In this document: positions 38,828 through 47,987 of the stretch, piece after piece
Position numbering within the stretch: the stretch's first letter is position 1
How the letters are laid out: each line of letters starts with the position of its first letter
NCBI RefSeq assembly: GCF_947492455.1
Contig: NZ_CANLNB010000003.1
Span: forward strand, 186,001-250,000
DNA length: 64,000 bases
Reading direction: 5' to 3'
Origin: an uncultured Aliiroseovarius sp.
Lineage (GTDB): Bacteria > Pseudomonadota > Alphaproteobacteria > Rhodobacterales > Rhodobacteraceae
The notes under the pieces: model-generated
What the model was told of the DNA's origin: nothing
What the model saw: only the letters and a program-made list of their open reading frames with translations
Database searches by the model: none
Translations under genes and position numbers: made by a program

Positions 38828-39133
38828 TTACAGATCTCCCATGATCTGTTGGTTGAAGCCGAAGACGCGGCGGTCTCCGGCCATTGGAACAAGTTGGACT
38901 TCGCGCCGTTGGCCCGGTTCGAAACGCACTGCGGTGCCAGCGGCGATGTCCAAACGATGGCCGCGCGCTGCCTGTCGATCAAAGTCCAGCGCGGGGTTTG
39001 CTTCGGCAAAGTGATAATGCGAGCCGACTTGCACTGGGCGGTCGCCCGTGTTGGCCACCATCAGGGTGATCGCAGATCGATTGGCATTCAGGGTCAATGC
39101 ACCTTCACCGGGGAAAAGCTCGCCGGGGATCAT
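38828..39133 (-). CDS. ureB: Urease beta subunit
   Basis: 101 aa with the family landmarks [39 protein letters not shown] and [20 protein letters not shown]. Structural subunit of the (UreABC)3 enzyme. The start overlaps the stop of the 47-aa gene upstream (TCATGA). Confidence 0.97.
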   Translation of the reverse strand: MIPGELFPGEGALTLNANRSAITLMVANTGDRPVQVGSHYHFAEANPALDFDRQAARGHRLDIAAGTAVRFEPGQRREVQLVPMAGDRRVFGFNQQIMGDL

Positions 39134-39273
39134 GACAGTTTCCAGACGACTGCGATCAACAGGACCGAAAGCACCAGACCCAGCAGGTCCGTGGCATGGA
39201 AATGAAGAAAGTCATCACCGTGGGCGAGGGCCGGTGTGGCGATCAGGCTAAGGGGAAGACCATATTTCATCAT
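39130..39273 (-). CDS. 47-aa membrane or exported peptide between ureA and ureB
   Basis: Starts with a double ATG (39268-39273) after GAAAGGAACGC and encodes [20 protein letters not shown] followed by [26 protein letters not shown]. The first ~18 residues look like a signal sequence ending ALA; residues ~29-46 form a hydrophobic helix. A His/Asp cluster ([12 protein letters not shown]) lies between them. The stop overlaps the ureB start, and ureA ends nine bases upstream, so translation coupling is strong. The His cluster suggests metal contact, but function is unknown. Confidence 0.75.
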   Translation of the reverse strand: MMKYGLPLSLIATPALAHGDDFLHFHATDLLGLVLSVLLIAVVWKLS

Positions 39274-39282
39274 GCGTTCCTT

Positions 39283-39585
39283 TCAGCGAATGGGGTTGTG
39301 GACGGTCACCAGCTTGGTGCCGTCGGGAAAGGTCGCTTCGACCTGCACGTCGTGGATCATTTCGGGAATGCCTTCCATGCACTGGTCGCGAGTGACCACA
39401 TGGGCGCCTGCTTCCATCATGTCCGCGACCGAGCGGCCATCGCGGGCCCCTTCGACCACGGCGTCGGTGATCAGGGCGATTGCCTCGGGATGGTTGAGCT
39501 TGACGCCACGCGCCAACCGTTTGCGGGCGACCTCGGCGGCCAGCGCCACCAGAAGCTTGTCTTTTTCTCGGGGGGTCAGGTTCAT
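39283..39585 (-). CDS. ureA: Urease gamma subunit
   Basis: 100 aa with the full family pattern [40 protein letters not shown] and [12 protein letters not shown]. Smallest structural subunit. One base separates it from ureD. Confidence 0.98.
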   Translation of the reverse strand: MNLTPREKDKLLVALAAEVARKRLARGVKLNHPEAIALITDAVVEGARDGRSVADMMEAGAHVVTRDQCMEGIPEMIHDVQVEATFPDGTKLVTVHNPIR

Positions 39586-39586
39586 C

Positions 39587-40426
39587 TTAGATCATCCAGC
39601 ATCTGGGCAGTTGGTGTTGTGTCAGGCGGTTCAGGATCGGGATCAGGCTTTGCCGCAGCGCGTGACTGTCGGGCGCAAGGATGCGCAGGACCAGAAGGTC
39701 GTCTCCGATCCCGGTGGCACCGGCGGTTTCGGGCAGGAGCGCGCGCAAAGGATCAATCTGACCCTGCGCATCAGGCGCGACATAGGCTAGAAGCGCCATC
39801 GCGCGTGCGCCATTCGCGATATGTGGGCGATCCAGATGCGCGGCCATGTTTCCGTCAAAACGGGTGGCATCCAGAAATAAGGGCTGGCCCTCGCGCCGGA
39901 TCTCGATGCGATCGCGCAGGCGTAGGTTCGACAGTTCTTCGCCCATCGCCTGACGACCAAATACTACCGGCTCGACCACCAGTGCCTTCGCGCCGCGGGC
40001 CAGATTGACCGTCAACCTGCGATCCAGAGCGCTGCGGTCAAACAGGATGGTTTCTTGTGGCACCCAATTCAGACAGGCACCGGGCGCGACCTTCAAATCC
40101 GTGCGCATTTGCCCATATTCGGACGGCTGGGCGCGATAGGCGCGTTCCGACGCTTGGGTGGTCAGCGTCAGGCTGCATCCCTGAGCCACCCCGGCCGAGA
40201 TCTGGAAGCTGTCGCCCCCAGTAATCCCGCCCGCCGTGTTCACAACGACGGCCTCTAACCCATCGGATTTGGGGCGCGGGAACAGGCAGCGCAAAGACCC
40301 TGACTGGCGCAGGCTGTCCAGAACGGACCCGCGCGGTCCCGGTTTGACCGACAGAGACACACGGCCAATCGCGCGCGGCTGAACCGGCGTGGCCGAGGGG
40401 GCAGATATGCGAGCAGACAGGGTTAT
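39587..40426 (-). CDS. ureD: Urease accessory protein UreD, probable non-canonical start
   Basis: UreD forms the UreDFG activation complex. Landmarks: [29 protein letters not shown] and [17 protein letters not shown]. The first ordinary start, GTG at 40358-40360, has no ribosome binding site and cuts off the conserved QPRAIGR stretch, which is readable upstream in the same frame. The only start-like codon placed behind a Shine-Dalgarno (GAGG, 7 bases) is ATA at 40424-40426, giving ~279 aa, the normal family length. An in-frame TGA precedes it. Either ATA is used, or an ATG has been mutated and expression is reduced. Confidence 0.85.
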   Translation of the reverse strand: MTLSARISAPSATPVQPRAIGRVSLSVKPGPRGSVLDSLRQSGSLRCLFPRPKSDGLEAVVVNTAGGITGGDSFQISAGVAQGCSLTLTTQASERAYRAQPSEYGQMRTDLKVAPGACLNWVPQETILFDRSALDRRLTVNLARGAKALVVEPVVFGRQAMGEELSNLRLRDRIEIRREGQPLFLDATRFDGNMAAHLDRPHIANGARAMALLAYVAPDAQGQIDPLRALLPETAGATGIGDDLLVLRILAPDSHALRQSLIPILNRLTQHQLPRCWMI

Positions 40427-40439
40427 GGCGGGGCCTCAT

Positions 40440-40815
40440 AGGACTGGCGCCGGGTTTGACGCTTCCCCACTTTTTTCAAAGGGCGACGCGCGGGGTTCCA
40501 CAAAAATCCGCTGACGCCGCACCGCGAAACCACAATTGCCCGGTTTTTAGGGTTCCCCGCCGCGTTCCGCCGAAAATATGGGCAGTTGCATGCAGCGTGG
40601 GCAAAAAACATGGCCGAGGGATTGCGTTTTTCGCCGCAGCGCAGAATCGCTATTCATGTCCGCCGAGAGCGATCTTGGGAAACGGGTGTGTGACGACCAG
40701 ACGAATTGCAGCTCGGAAAGGTCGCCACACGGGTGCAACAGAAGTTGCGGGGACTGGGTACGGAAAGATGCGCGATGACGCAAGCACCCCCGACCCCCTC
40801 CGCCGGGAGAAATAC
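40440..40815. other. Divergent ure/urt control region
   Basis: About 375 bp between ureD (leftward) and urtA (rightward) with no supportable gene. It must contain promoters for both urea catabolism and urea import. It holds the sigma-54-like element at 40611-40626. The last 80 bp includes GACCCCCTCCGCCGGGAGA, the purine-rich part of which is the urtA ribosome binding site. Confidence 0.7.
40611..40626 (+). promoter_or_regulatory. Candidate -24/-12 (sigma-54) promoter for urtABCDE
   Basis: TGGCCGAGGGATTGCG has the invariant GG and GC with exactly 10 bases between, and TTGC at the -12 box, against consensus TGGCAC-N5-TTGC. It is ~190 bp upstream of the urtA ATG. Nitrogen (NtrC) control of urea import would fit, but the -24 box is imperfect and one chance match in 375 bp is possible. 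Rhodobacter NtrC itself can act with sigma-70. Confidence 0.4.
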
Positions 40816-42096
40816 ATGACTATTTTGAAAACCACACTGACGACCACCGCCGCGGTTGCCGCAATGACCGTTGCGGCGCAAGCCGCCGATTGCCCTGTGA
40901 AAGTAGGTGTTTTGCATTCGTTGTCAGGCACGATGGCAATTTCGGAAACCACGCTGAAAGACACGATGCTGATGCTGATCGAGCAGCAGAACGCCAAAGG
41001 TGGCGTGCTGGGGTGCGAGATCGAGCCCGTCGTCGTTGACCCTGCCTCGGACTGGCCTCTGTTCGCTGAAAAAGCGCGCGAGCTTCTGACCGTGCATGAT
41101 GTCGACGTGATCTTCGGCAACTGGACCTCGGTGTCGCGCAAATCCGTGCTGCCCGTGATCGAAGAGCTGAACGGCCTGCTGTTCTATCCGGTTCAGTACG
41201 AGGGCGAGGAAAGCTCGAAGAACGTATTCTACACCGGCGCAGCTCCGAACCAGCAGGCGATCCCTGCAACCGACTATTTCCTGGAGGAACTGGGGGTCGA
41301 GAAATTTGCTCTGCTTGGCACAGACTATGTCTACCCCAGGACCACCAACAATATTCTGGAAAGCTATCTGCAGGACAAGGGCATTGCCGCCGACGATATC
41401 TTCGTCAATTACACCCCGTTTGGCCATTCGGACTGGTCCAAGATCGTGGCCGATGTGGTTGCATTGGGCGCGGACGGCAAGAAAGTCGGCGTAATCAGCA
41501 CCATCAACGGTGACGCCAATATCGGTTTCTATAAAGAACTGGCCGCCGCTGGCATCTCGGCAGATGACATTCCGGTCGTCGCGTTCTCGGTCGGCGAGGA
41601 AGAGCTGTCGGGTCTGGATACTTCGAACCTGGTCGGCCATCTGGCTGCGTGGAACTATTTCCAGTCTGCTGAAAGTGACGCCAACACCGAATGGGTCGCC
41701 GCATGGAAGGCCCGCATGGGTGAAGAGCGTGTGACCAACGACCCGATGGAAGCGCACTATATCGGCTTCAACATGTGGGTGAATGCTGCCGAGGCCGCAG
41801 GCACCACCGATGTCGATGCCGTCCGCACCGCCATGTACGGGCAAGAGTTCCCGAACCTGACCGGTGGCACGGCTGTCATGCTGCCCAACCACCACTTGGC
41901 GAAACCGGTTCTGATTGGCGAAATTCTGGAAGATGGTCAGTTCGACATCATCAGCCAGACCGAAGAAGTGCCGGGCGATGCCTGGACCGACTTCCTGCCT
42001 GAATCGGCAGTGCTCAAGTCCGATTGGAAAGATCTTGGCTGCGGGATGTACAACACCGAGACCGCAAGCTGCGTTCAGATGAACTCGAACTATTGA
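40816..42096 (+). CDS. urtA: Urea ABC transporter substrate-binding protein
   Basis: 426 aa with a signal peptide to ~residue 22 (AAQA), followed by the branched-chain-amino-acid/amide binding family (CPVKVGVLHSLSGTMAISET, FGNWTSVSRKSVLPVIEELN, FYPVQYEGEESSKNVFYTGA, EAHYIGFNMWVNAAEAAGT), a pattern diagnostic of UrtA. ATG 40816 follows GGGAGAAATAC. First gene of urtABCDE, divergent from the urease operon. Confidence 0.95.
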   Translation: MTILKTTLTTTAAVAAMTVAAQAADCPVKVGVLHSLSGTMAISETTLKDTMLMLIEQQNAKGGVLGCEIEPVVVDPASDWPLFAEKARELLTVHDVDVIFGNWTSVSRKSVLPVIEELNGLLFYPVQYEGEESSKNVFYTGAAPNQQAIPATDYFLEELGVEKFALLGTDYVYPRTTNNILESYLQDKGIAADDIFVNYTPFGHSDWSKIVADVVALGADGKKVGVISTINGDANIGFYKELAAAGISADDIPVVAFSVGEEELSGLDTSNLVGHLAAWNYFQSAESDANTEWVAAWKARMGEERVTNDPMEAHYIGFNMWVNAAEAAGTTDVDAVRTAMYGQEFPNLTGGTAVMLPNHHLAKPVLIGEILEDGQFDIISQTEEVPGDAWTDFLPESAVLKSDWKDLGCGMYNTETASCVQMNSNY

Positions 42097-42106
42097 TCGC
42101 AACTGT

Positions 42107-42130
42107 CCCGGAGGGGTTCTCTCCTCCGGG
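42107..42130 (+). terminator. Hairpin between urtA and urtB
   Basis: Perfect arms CCCGGAGG (42107-42114) and CCTCCGGG (42123-42130). It lies just after the urtA stop and before the urtB ribosome binding site, without a T-run. Probably stabilises urtA mRNA or attenuates downstream genes. Confidence 0.6.
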
Positions 42131-42140
42131 GCCTTGAGGC

Positions 42141-44105
42141 ATGAGCATTATGAAACGTCCCCTCTTAGCTGGGCTACTGGTCCTGCTGACCACTTTGACG
42201 GCCTGGGCGCAGAGCACGCCTATGCAGGACATCCTGCAAAAACACAGCGATCTGATTGTGAAAAGCTCGCGCAAGACCATCGAACCCGCGATCCAAGGCG
42301 TTGCCGCCAGTGGCCTTCCCCAAGCACAAGATGTGATGCAGGCGTGGCAGGCCAAGGCGATGTGGATGCGCAAGGCTGACGGGCTGTTCTTTCGCGGCGA
42401 AAAGCTGGATTCAAAGACCTATCGCCTGTTTGATTTCGACACCGGAGCCAAGGTCGGGGACGTTCCGAAATCAGACCTAAAGCAGATTAAACCCAATAGC
42501 GGCATCCGCGCGATGATCGCAACCGCGTTGGTGCAGTTCCAATTGATGGACCCGGACCCAGTTCTGCGCGCCGAGGCCTTGTCGGCTATTGAGCGCGCTC
42601 CAGACGGGAAGCTTCTGGAACCGCTACGAGCTTCGATCGAGGGCGAGACTGACCTGGTCCTGAAGACTCGCAAAATACGGATCGAACGGCTTCTGACCAT
42701 CGCCTATGACCAAGACGAAACGACCCGCATTGCCGCCATCAACGAGATGTCGGATGATCTTGGCCTTGACGTGCGTGCGACTCTCAACCCTCTGGTGACC
42801 ACAACGCTGACCGCCTTTGCCGGGGACGTCCCCAACACAGTGAATGTCGCGCGGGTGCTAGAGCCGGATCAGGATAGTTTGTCGTCGGACGCCGCATACG
42901 AAGTGCTGGTCGCACAGGGCATGGCGCCAGCGCAGATCACGCGCGATGACATCCGCACCGCGTTGTTGGAGCACAGTGATGGTGCCGATGCCGGGGGCGT
43001 GCCGATTGCGCAGTTGAATACCGATGCCGCTCGCGCCCGCGCCTATGCGGCCTTGACCGATGCGGGTCTTGTGCCGCCATTGGTCACAGACGCTGACGTC
43101 GCAGCAAGCCTTGGCACACACAGTTTTGCCGAGGTCTATGACGAACCCTCTGCCGCCATCACAACTGCGGCTCAGGATGCTCTGGATCGTATCACCACAC
43201 GGGTCGCTGCGGGTCAAGCCGTCGACCTGACGCTGGATGCGCTGTCACTTGTCTCGATCTATTTCCTTGCCGCGATTGGACTGGCGATCACCTTTGGCGT
43301 GATGGGGGTCATCAACATGGCCCATGGCGAGTTCATCATGATGGGCGCCTACACGGGCTACGTGGTGCAGCAAATGGTTCCGAACCACACTGTGTCGATT
43401 CTGATGGCCGTGCCCTTGGCCTTTGCCGTGACCTTTGCCGCCGGTGTCGCGATGGAGCGTCTGGTCATTCGCTGGCTGTACAACCGCCCGCTGGAAACGC
43501 TTCTGGCCACGTTCGGCATCTCGATTGCGCTGCAACAGCTGGCCAAGAACATCTTTGGCACGCAAGCCCGCCCGCTAACGGCGCCGGGGTGGCTGGATGG
43601 GGCATGGGTGCTGAATGACGTGGTGTCGATCAGCTATATCCGCATCGCGATCTTCGTACTGGCCCTGATCTTCCTTGGCGTCTTCCTGTTCATCATGCGC
43701 CGCACGCGCTTGGGTCTTGAAACCCGCGCGGTGACGCAGAACCGTTCCATGGCGGCGTCGATGGGGATCAACCCAGAGCGCGTGAACATGCTGACCTTCG
43801 GCCTTGGTTCGGGCATCGCGGGCATTGCCGGCGTTGCGATTGGCCTCTTTGCCAAGGTCACGTCCGAGCTTGGCAGTGATTACATCGTGCAAAGCTTCAT
43901 GACGGTTGTTGTCGGCGGGGTTGGCAACATCTGGGGCACGCTGGCCGGGGCCACGATGATCGGCTTCTTCCAGAAAGGGGTCGAGTGGTTGAACCCCTCA
44001 AACACGCTGGCCGCCCAGACTTACATGATCGTCTTTATCATCATCTTCATCCAGTTCCGCCCACGGGGCATCATCGCCCTTAAGGGCCGCGCGGCGGGGG
44101 ATTAA
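42141..44105 (+). CDS. urtB: Urea ABC transporter permease UrtB
   Basis: 654 aa, with the long N-terminal part typical of UrtB. A signal/anchor 1-24 is followed by an extracytoplasmic alpha-helical region ~25-350, then an inner-membrane LivH-like domain ~360-654 with about eight TM helices (FLAAIGLAITFGVMGVINMA, HGEFIMMGAYTGYV, TLLATFGISIALQQL, MTVVVGGVGNIWGTLAGA). Pairs with UrtC. Four bases before urtC. Confidence 0.94.
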   Translation: MSIMKRPLLAGLLVLLTTLTAWAQSTPMQDILQKHSDLIVKSSRKTIEPAIQGVAASGLPQAQDVMQAWQAKAMWMRKADGLFFRGEKLDSKTYRLFDFDTGAKVGDVPKSDLKQIKPNSGIRAMIATALVQFQLMDPDPVLRAEALSAIERAPDGKLLEPLRASIEGETDLVLKTRKIRIERLLTIAYDQDETTRIAAINEMSDDLGLDVRATLNPLVTTTLTAFAGDVPNTVNVARVLEPDQDSLSSDAAYEVLVAQGMAPAQITRDDIRTALLEHSDGADAGGVPIAQLNTDAARARAYAALTDAGLVPPLVTDADVAASLGTHSFAEVYDEPSAAITTAAQDALDRITTRVAAGQAVDLTLDALSLVSIYFLAAIGLAITFGVMGVINMAHGEFIMMGAYTGYVVQQMVPNHTVSILMAVPLAFAVTFAAGVAMERLVIRWLYNRPLETLLATFGISIALQQLAKNIFGTQARPLTAPGWLDGAWVLNDVVSISYIRIAIFVLALIFLGVFLFIMRRTRLGLETRAVTQNRSMAASMGINPERVNMLTFGLGSGIAGIAGVAIGLFAKVTSELGSDYIVQSFMTVVVGGVGNIWGTLAGATMIGFFQKGVEWLNPSNTLAAQTYMIVFIIIFIQFRPRGIIALKGRAAGD

Positions 44106-44108
44106 GTC

Positions 44109-45341
44109 ATGCCGAATACCTTTCTGACACGCACCCCGTCGAACGTCATCTTCCTGATCGTGCTTGCCGCATTCGCGTTGGGCGTGACCGTCTTGGCCGA
44201 GGGCTCGGGCATCGGGGTCATCTCGACCAGTTTCGTGAAAACGCTGGGCAAGACGCTGTGCCTTGCGCTTGTCGCCGTGGCGATGGATTTGGTCTGGGGC
44301 TATACTGGCATCCTGTCCTTGGGGCACTTCGCCTTCTTCGGGCTGGGGGGCTATATGATCGGCATGTGGCTGATGTATGCCCGCACGCATGGGATCGTCG
44401 TTAGCTCGATGGCTGATGCGCCGATCCCCCCGACCGAGGGCGAGATCGTCGAAGCCATCGGCAACCAAATCTTTGGCGTGGTTGGCTCCAGCGAGTTTCC
44501 CTTGGTCTGGGCCTTTGCCGACAGTTTCACAATCCAGCTTATTCTGGTGGTCGCGGTGCCGGGGCTGTTGGCGCTGGTGTTCGGCTGGCTGGCCTTCCGG
44601 TCGCGGGTGACCGGCGTCTACCTGTCGATCCTGACCCAAGCGATGACCTTGGCGCTGGCGCTGTATCTGTTCCAAAACGACAGCGGGCTGCGGGGCAACA
44701 ACGGCTTGTCCGGGCTTCAGAATCTTCCGGGGCTGGATCATGTACCGCAGGCCCAGATCTCGATCTGGTTCTTCTGGGCCTCGGCTGCGGCACTGGCGCT
44801 GGGCTATGTGTTCGCGGCGTGGCTTGTTTCGGGCAAGTTCGGATCGGTCATGCGTGGCATCCGCGACAACGAGGCACGGGTGCGCTTTCTGGGCTACTCG
44901 GTCGAGGGCTATAAGCTGTTCGTTTTCACGGCGACCGCAATGATCGCAGGTGTGGCCGGCGCGCTGTACTATCCGCAAGCGGGTATCATCAATCCCGCCG
45001 AAATCGCGCCCATCGCCTCGATCTATCTGGCCGTTTGGGTCGCCATTGGTGGGCGCGGGCGTCTGTACGGCGCGGCTATCGGTGCGGTGTTTGTCAGCCT
45101 TGTCTCCTCGTGGTTCACAGGCGGGCAGGCACCTGATTTGAACCTTGGGTTCTACACGCTGAAATGGGTTGATTGGTGGTTGATCGTACTGGGCTTCAGC
45201 TTTGTCCTTGTGACGCTGTTTGCCCCGAAAGGGATCGGAGGACTGGTCGATCTGTGGACGGATCGCAAAAGCCCCGACCGCCACGAGGCCGATCTGGGCC
45301 CCGATGCTGGTGCTCTACGAGAACAGGAGGCCAGCCAATGA
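44109..45341 (+). CDS. urtC: Urea ABC transporter permease UrtC
   Basis: 410-aa LivM-like permease with ~9 TM helices. Landmarks: GYTGILSLGHFAFFGLGGYM, LAFRSRVTGVYLSILTQAM, NNGLSGLQNLPG, MRGIRDNEARVRFLGY and LAVWVAIGGRGRLYGA. The stop overlaps the urtD start (ATGA). Confidence 0.95.
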   Translation: MPNTFLTRTPSNVIFLIVLAAFALGVTVLAEGSGIGVISTSFVKTLGKTLCLALVAVAMDLVWGYTGILSLGHFAFFGLGGYMIGMWLMYARTHGIVVSSMADAPIPPTEGEIVEAIGNQIFGVVGSSEFPLVWAFADSFTIQLILVVAVPGLLALVFGWLAFRSRVTGVYLSILTQAMTLALALYLFQNDSGLRGNNGLSGLQNLPGLDHVPQAQISIWFFWASAAALALGYVFAAWLVSGKFGSVMRGIRDNEARVRFLGYSVEGYKLFVFTATAMIAGVAGALYYPQAGIINPAEIAPIASIYLAVWVAIGGRGRLYGAAIGAVFVSLVSSWFTGGQAPDLNLGFYTLKWVDWWLIVLGFSFVLVTLFAPKGIGGLVDLWTDRKSPDRHEADLGPDAGALREQEASQ

Positions 45342-46078
45342 GCCGTCTATTGGAGGTCTCGGGTGTATCGGTCAGCTTCGACGGATTCAAAGCGATCAAC
45401 AATCTTAGCTTTGCCATCGGTGACGCGGAAATGCGCGCCATCATCGGGCCGAATGGCGCGGGCAAGACCACTTTTATGGACATCGTCACCGGCAAAACGC
45501 GCCCGGACGAAGGACGCGTAACGTGGGGCGAGCGCAATATCTCGCTGCTGGGGATGTCCGAAGCGCGGATCGCCCGCGAAGGGGTTGGGCGCAAGTTCCA
45601 GAAACCAACGGTGTTCGAGGATCAGACGGTCAAAGAAAACCTGCTGATGGCGCTGAAGGCCAATCGCAATCCGTTCACCGTGATGTTCTATCGCGCCTCT
45701 GCGCAGGACCTTTCTCGCGTAGATGCCTTGGCCGAGGAAATCGGCCTGTCCGACGCGCTTGATCGAAAGTCGGGCGAGCTAAGCCACGGGCAAAAGCAAT
45801 GGCTGGAAATCGGGATGCTGCTGGCGCAGGAGCCTCGGTTGCTTTTGGTCGATGAACCCGCCGCAGGTATGACGCCCGCGGAACGCGAGCACACGACAGA
45901 AATTCTGGTGGAAGCTGCCAAGACCCGCGCCGTGGTCGTGGTGGAACATGACATGGAGTTCGTGCGCCGTCTGGATTGCCGCGTCACCGTGCTGCACGAA
46001 GGGTCGGTACTGGCCGAGGGCAGCTTGGATCACGTGACCGCAAACCAACAGGTCATCGACGTATATCTGGGGCGCTAA
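45338..46078 (+). CDS. urtD: Urea ABC transporter ATPase UrtD
   Basis: 246-aa LivG-like ATPase: Walker A GPNGAGKTTFMD, signature LSHGQKQWLEIGM, Walker B LLLVDEPAAGMTP. The start at 45338 overlaps urtC and gives the expected short N-terminus (MSRLLEVSGVSVSFDG). Four bases before urtE. Confidence 0.95.
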   Translation: MSRLLEVSGVSVSFDGFKAINNLSFAIGDAEMRAIIGPNGAGKTTFMDIVTGKTRPDEGRVTWGERNISLLGMSEARIAREGVGRKFQKPTVFEDQTVKENLLMALKANRNPFTVMFYRASAQDLSRVDALAEEIGLSDALDRKSGELSHGQKQWLEIGMLLAQEPRLLLVDEPAAGMTPAEREHTTEILVEAAKTRAVVVVEHDMEFVRRLDCRVTVLHEGSVLAEGSLDHVTANQQVIDVYLGR

Positions 46079-46081
46079 ACC

Positions 46082-46777
46082 ATGCTGAATATCGAAGATT
46101 TCACTCTGCATTATGGCCATTCGCAAATTCTGCACGGCGTATCCTTGGACGCGCAGGCCGGGGCCGTCACCTGTGTCATGGGGACGAACGGCGTGGGCAA
46201 GACCAGCCTTATCCGCGCAATCTGCGGGATGCATAACCGGTCCGGCGGGCGCATGGTTTTGGACGGGGAAGACCTGCCACCGATGTCTGCCCATGCGCTT
46301 GCCAAGAAAGGCGTCGCCGTGGTCCCACAAGGGCGCGAGATCTTTCCGCTTTTGACCGTGCGCGAGAACCTTGAAACCGGGTTTTCCTGCCTGCCTGCTG
46401 CAGACCATCGCATCCCGGACGAGGTGTTCGACCTATTCCCGATCCTCAAGGATTTTCTGGACCGGCGCGGCGGTGATCTGTCTGGTGGGCAGCAACAACA
46501 ACTGGCCATCGCCCGCGCGATTATTACCCGGCCCAAGCTTCTGTTGCTCGACGAACCCACCGAAGGCATCCAGCCCAACATCATCCAGCAAATCGGCGAG
46601 GTTATTCGCCTGTTGCGCGGCAAAGGGGACATGGCGATCGTGCTGGTCGAACAGTATTTCGACTTCGCCTATGACCTTGCGGACAACATCGTCGTCCTGC
46701 GGCGCGGAGAGGTCGTGTTCTCGGGCCGTAAATCCGACACAACGCGCGAGGAACTGTTGCCGCAGGTGTCCGTTTAA
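46082..46777 (+). CDS. urtE: Urea ABC transporter ATPase UrtE
   Basis: 231-aa LivF-like ATPase: Walker A GTNGVGKTSLIRA, signature LSGGQQQQLAIARA, Walker B LLLLDEPTEGIQPNII. The EGIQP pattern is typical of UrtE. Last gene of the urt operon; ~150 bp then separate it from an unrelated ABC system. Confidence 0.95.
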   Translation: MLNIEDFTLHYGHSQILHGVSLDAQAGAVTCVMGTNGVGKTSLIRAICGMHNRSGGRMVLDGEDLPPMSAHALAKKGVAVVPQGREIFPLLTVRENLETGFSCLPAADHRIPDEVFDLFPILKDFLDRRGGDLSGGQQQQLAIARAIITRPKLLLLDEPTEGIQPNIIQQIGEVIRLLRGKGDMAIVLVEQYFDFAYDLADNIVVLRRGEVVFSGRKSDTTREELLPQVSV

Positions 46778-46928
46778 CCTCTGCTCAATCAACAGGCAAA
46801 ACCGCTATAAATGCGTCGTTTGCAATGTTTTTTTACCAATCGGTACAAAAATAATCGGGCGCGTCTGGACCCTGATCTTGGATAACCAACAATGGGCAAA
46901 ACCCTTTGTGAAATCACAGGAGATCAAT

Positions 46929-47933
46929 GTGTTTGTGAGAACTGTTGCTGCCATCGGCGCGAGCCTTGTCCTTAGCGCTGCTGCCCATGCCGAGACGCCC
47001 CTTCCCTTTGCGTTGGATTGGAAGTTTGAAGGCCCGGCTGCCCCCTATTTCGTCGCCATCGACAAAGGCTATTTTGCCGAGGCTGACCTGTCGGTTGAAA
47101 TCTCTGCCGGGTCCGGGTCGCTGGATGCGATCCCAAAGGTGGCCACGGGTGCGTTTCCGGTTGGGTTTGCCGACATCAACAGCCTGATCAAGTTTCTTGA
47201 CCAGAACCCCGGCGCGCCGGTGACCGCTGTGATGATGGTCTATGACAAGCCGCCTTTTGCAGTGATTGGTCGGAAGTCTCTGGGGGTTGAGGCGCCCGCT
47301 GATCTTGCGGGCAAAGTGCTGGGCGCGCCGCCCCCCGATGGCGCTTGGGCGCAATTCCCGATCTTTGCGGCTGAAAACGGTCTGGACATGGACGCGATCA
47401 CGGTCGAGCCCGTGGGCTTTCCGACCCGTGAACCCATGCTGGCCGAAGGCAACGTGGCGGCGATCACCGGCTTCAGCTTCTCGTCCTACCTGAACCTTGT
47501 GCGTCTCGATGTGCCCGAAGACGACATCTCGACCATTCTGATGGCAGATTACGGCGTGGACCTTTATGGCAATGCGGTCATCGTGAATACCGAATATGCG
47601 GCTGCGCATCCCGAGGAAATCAAAGGGTTTCTGGGTGCGATTGCCAAAGGGTGGACGGATGCCATCTCGGATCCCGCCGGGGCGATCACCAGCCTGATGG
47701 AACGCAACCCGGCCGCTGATCCCGCGCTGGAACAACGCCGACTGCAGCTGGCAATCGATGCCAACGTTGTGACCGATTATACGATGGCCAATGGCATGGG
47801 CGGAGTGGACGGCGCGCGGTTTTCAAGCTCGTTGGACCAGATCGCCACGACCTATGAATTCCAGTCTGCCCCCGACGCGGCGTTGTATTTTACCGATGCA
47901 TACCTGCCCGAGGGTGGTTTTCCGCTGCAATGA
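46929..47933 (+). CDS. NMT1/ThiY-like ABC transporter substrate-binding protein
   Basis: 334 aa. A start at GTG 46929 is preferred because AGGAGATCAAT lies just upstream; an ATG three bases earlier is out of frame and stops at once. The signal peptide ends near AAHA (~20). The mature part has the NMT1 pattern (LPFALDWKFEGPAAPYFVAI, GYFAEADLSVEIS, VGFADINSLIKFL, GFPTREPMLAEG). The family binds thiamine-pyrimidine precursors, riboflavin or other small N-compounds. Position after urt suggests a nitrogen compound, but the ligand is not determined. Confidence 0.88.
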   Translation: MFVRTVAAIGASLVLSAAAHAETPLPFALDWKFEGPAAPYFVAIDKGYFAEADLSVEISAGSGSLDAIPKVATGAFPVGFADINSLIKFLDQNPGAPVTAVMMVYDKPPFAVIGRKSLGVEAPADLAGKVLGAPPPDGAWAQFPIFAAENGLDMDAITVEPVGFPTREPMLAEGNVAAITGFSFSSYLNLVRLDVPEDDISTILMADYGVDLYGNAVIVNTEYAAAHPEEIKGFLGAIAKGWTDAISDPAGAITSLMERNPAADPALEQRRLQLAIDANVVTDYTMANGMGGVDGARFSSSLDQIATTYEFQSAPDAALYFTDAYLPEGGFPLQ

Positions 47934-47940
47934 CTGGAGC

Positions 47941-47970
47941 GGGCCGCGCGGGGACACCTCGCGCGGTCCA
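47941..47970 (+). terminator. Imperfect GC-rich hairpin after the binding-protein gene
   Basis: GGGCCGCGCGGGG pairs with CCTCGCGCGGTCC (about 11 of 13 positions) around an ACA loop, directly between the binding-protein stop and the ATPase gene. As in the urt and TRAP sets, it probably sets a high binding-protein to transporter ratio. Confidence 0.5.
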
Positions 47971-47987
47971 CCGTTGAAAGCATATCC

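Noticed and set aside
40924-42102. Minus-strand open frame of 392 codons over urtA
   Set aside because: Antisense shadow; urtA has a signal peptide and diagnostic motifs.
43998-45284. Minus-strand open frame of 428 codons over urtC
   Set aside because: Low-complexity Arg/Gln/Asp/His-rich translation; urtC on the plus strand is unambiguous.
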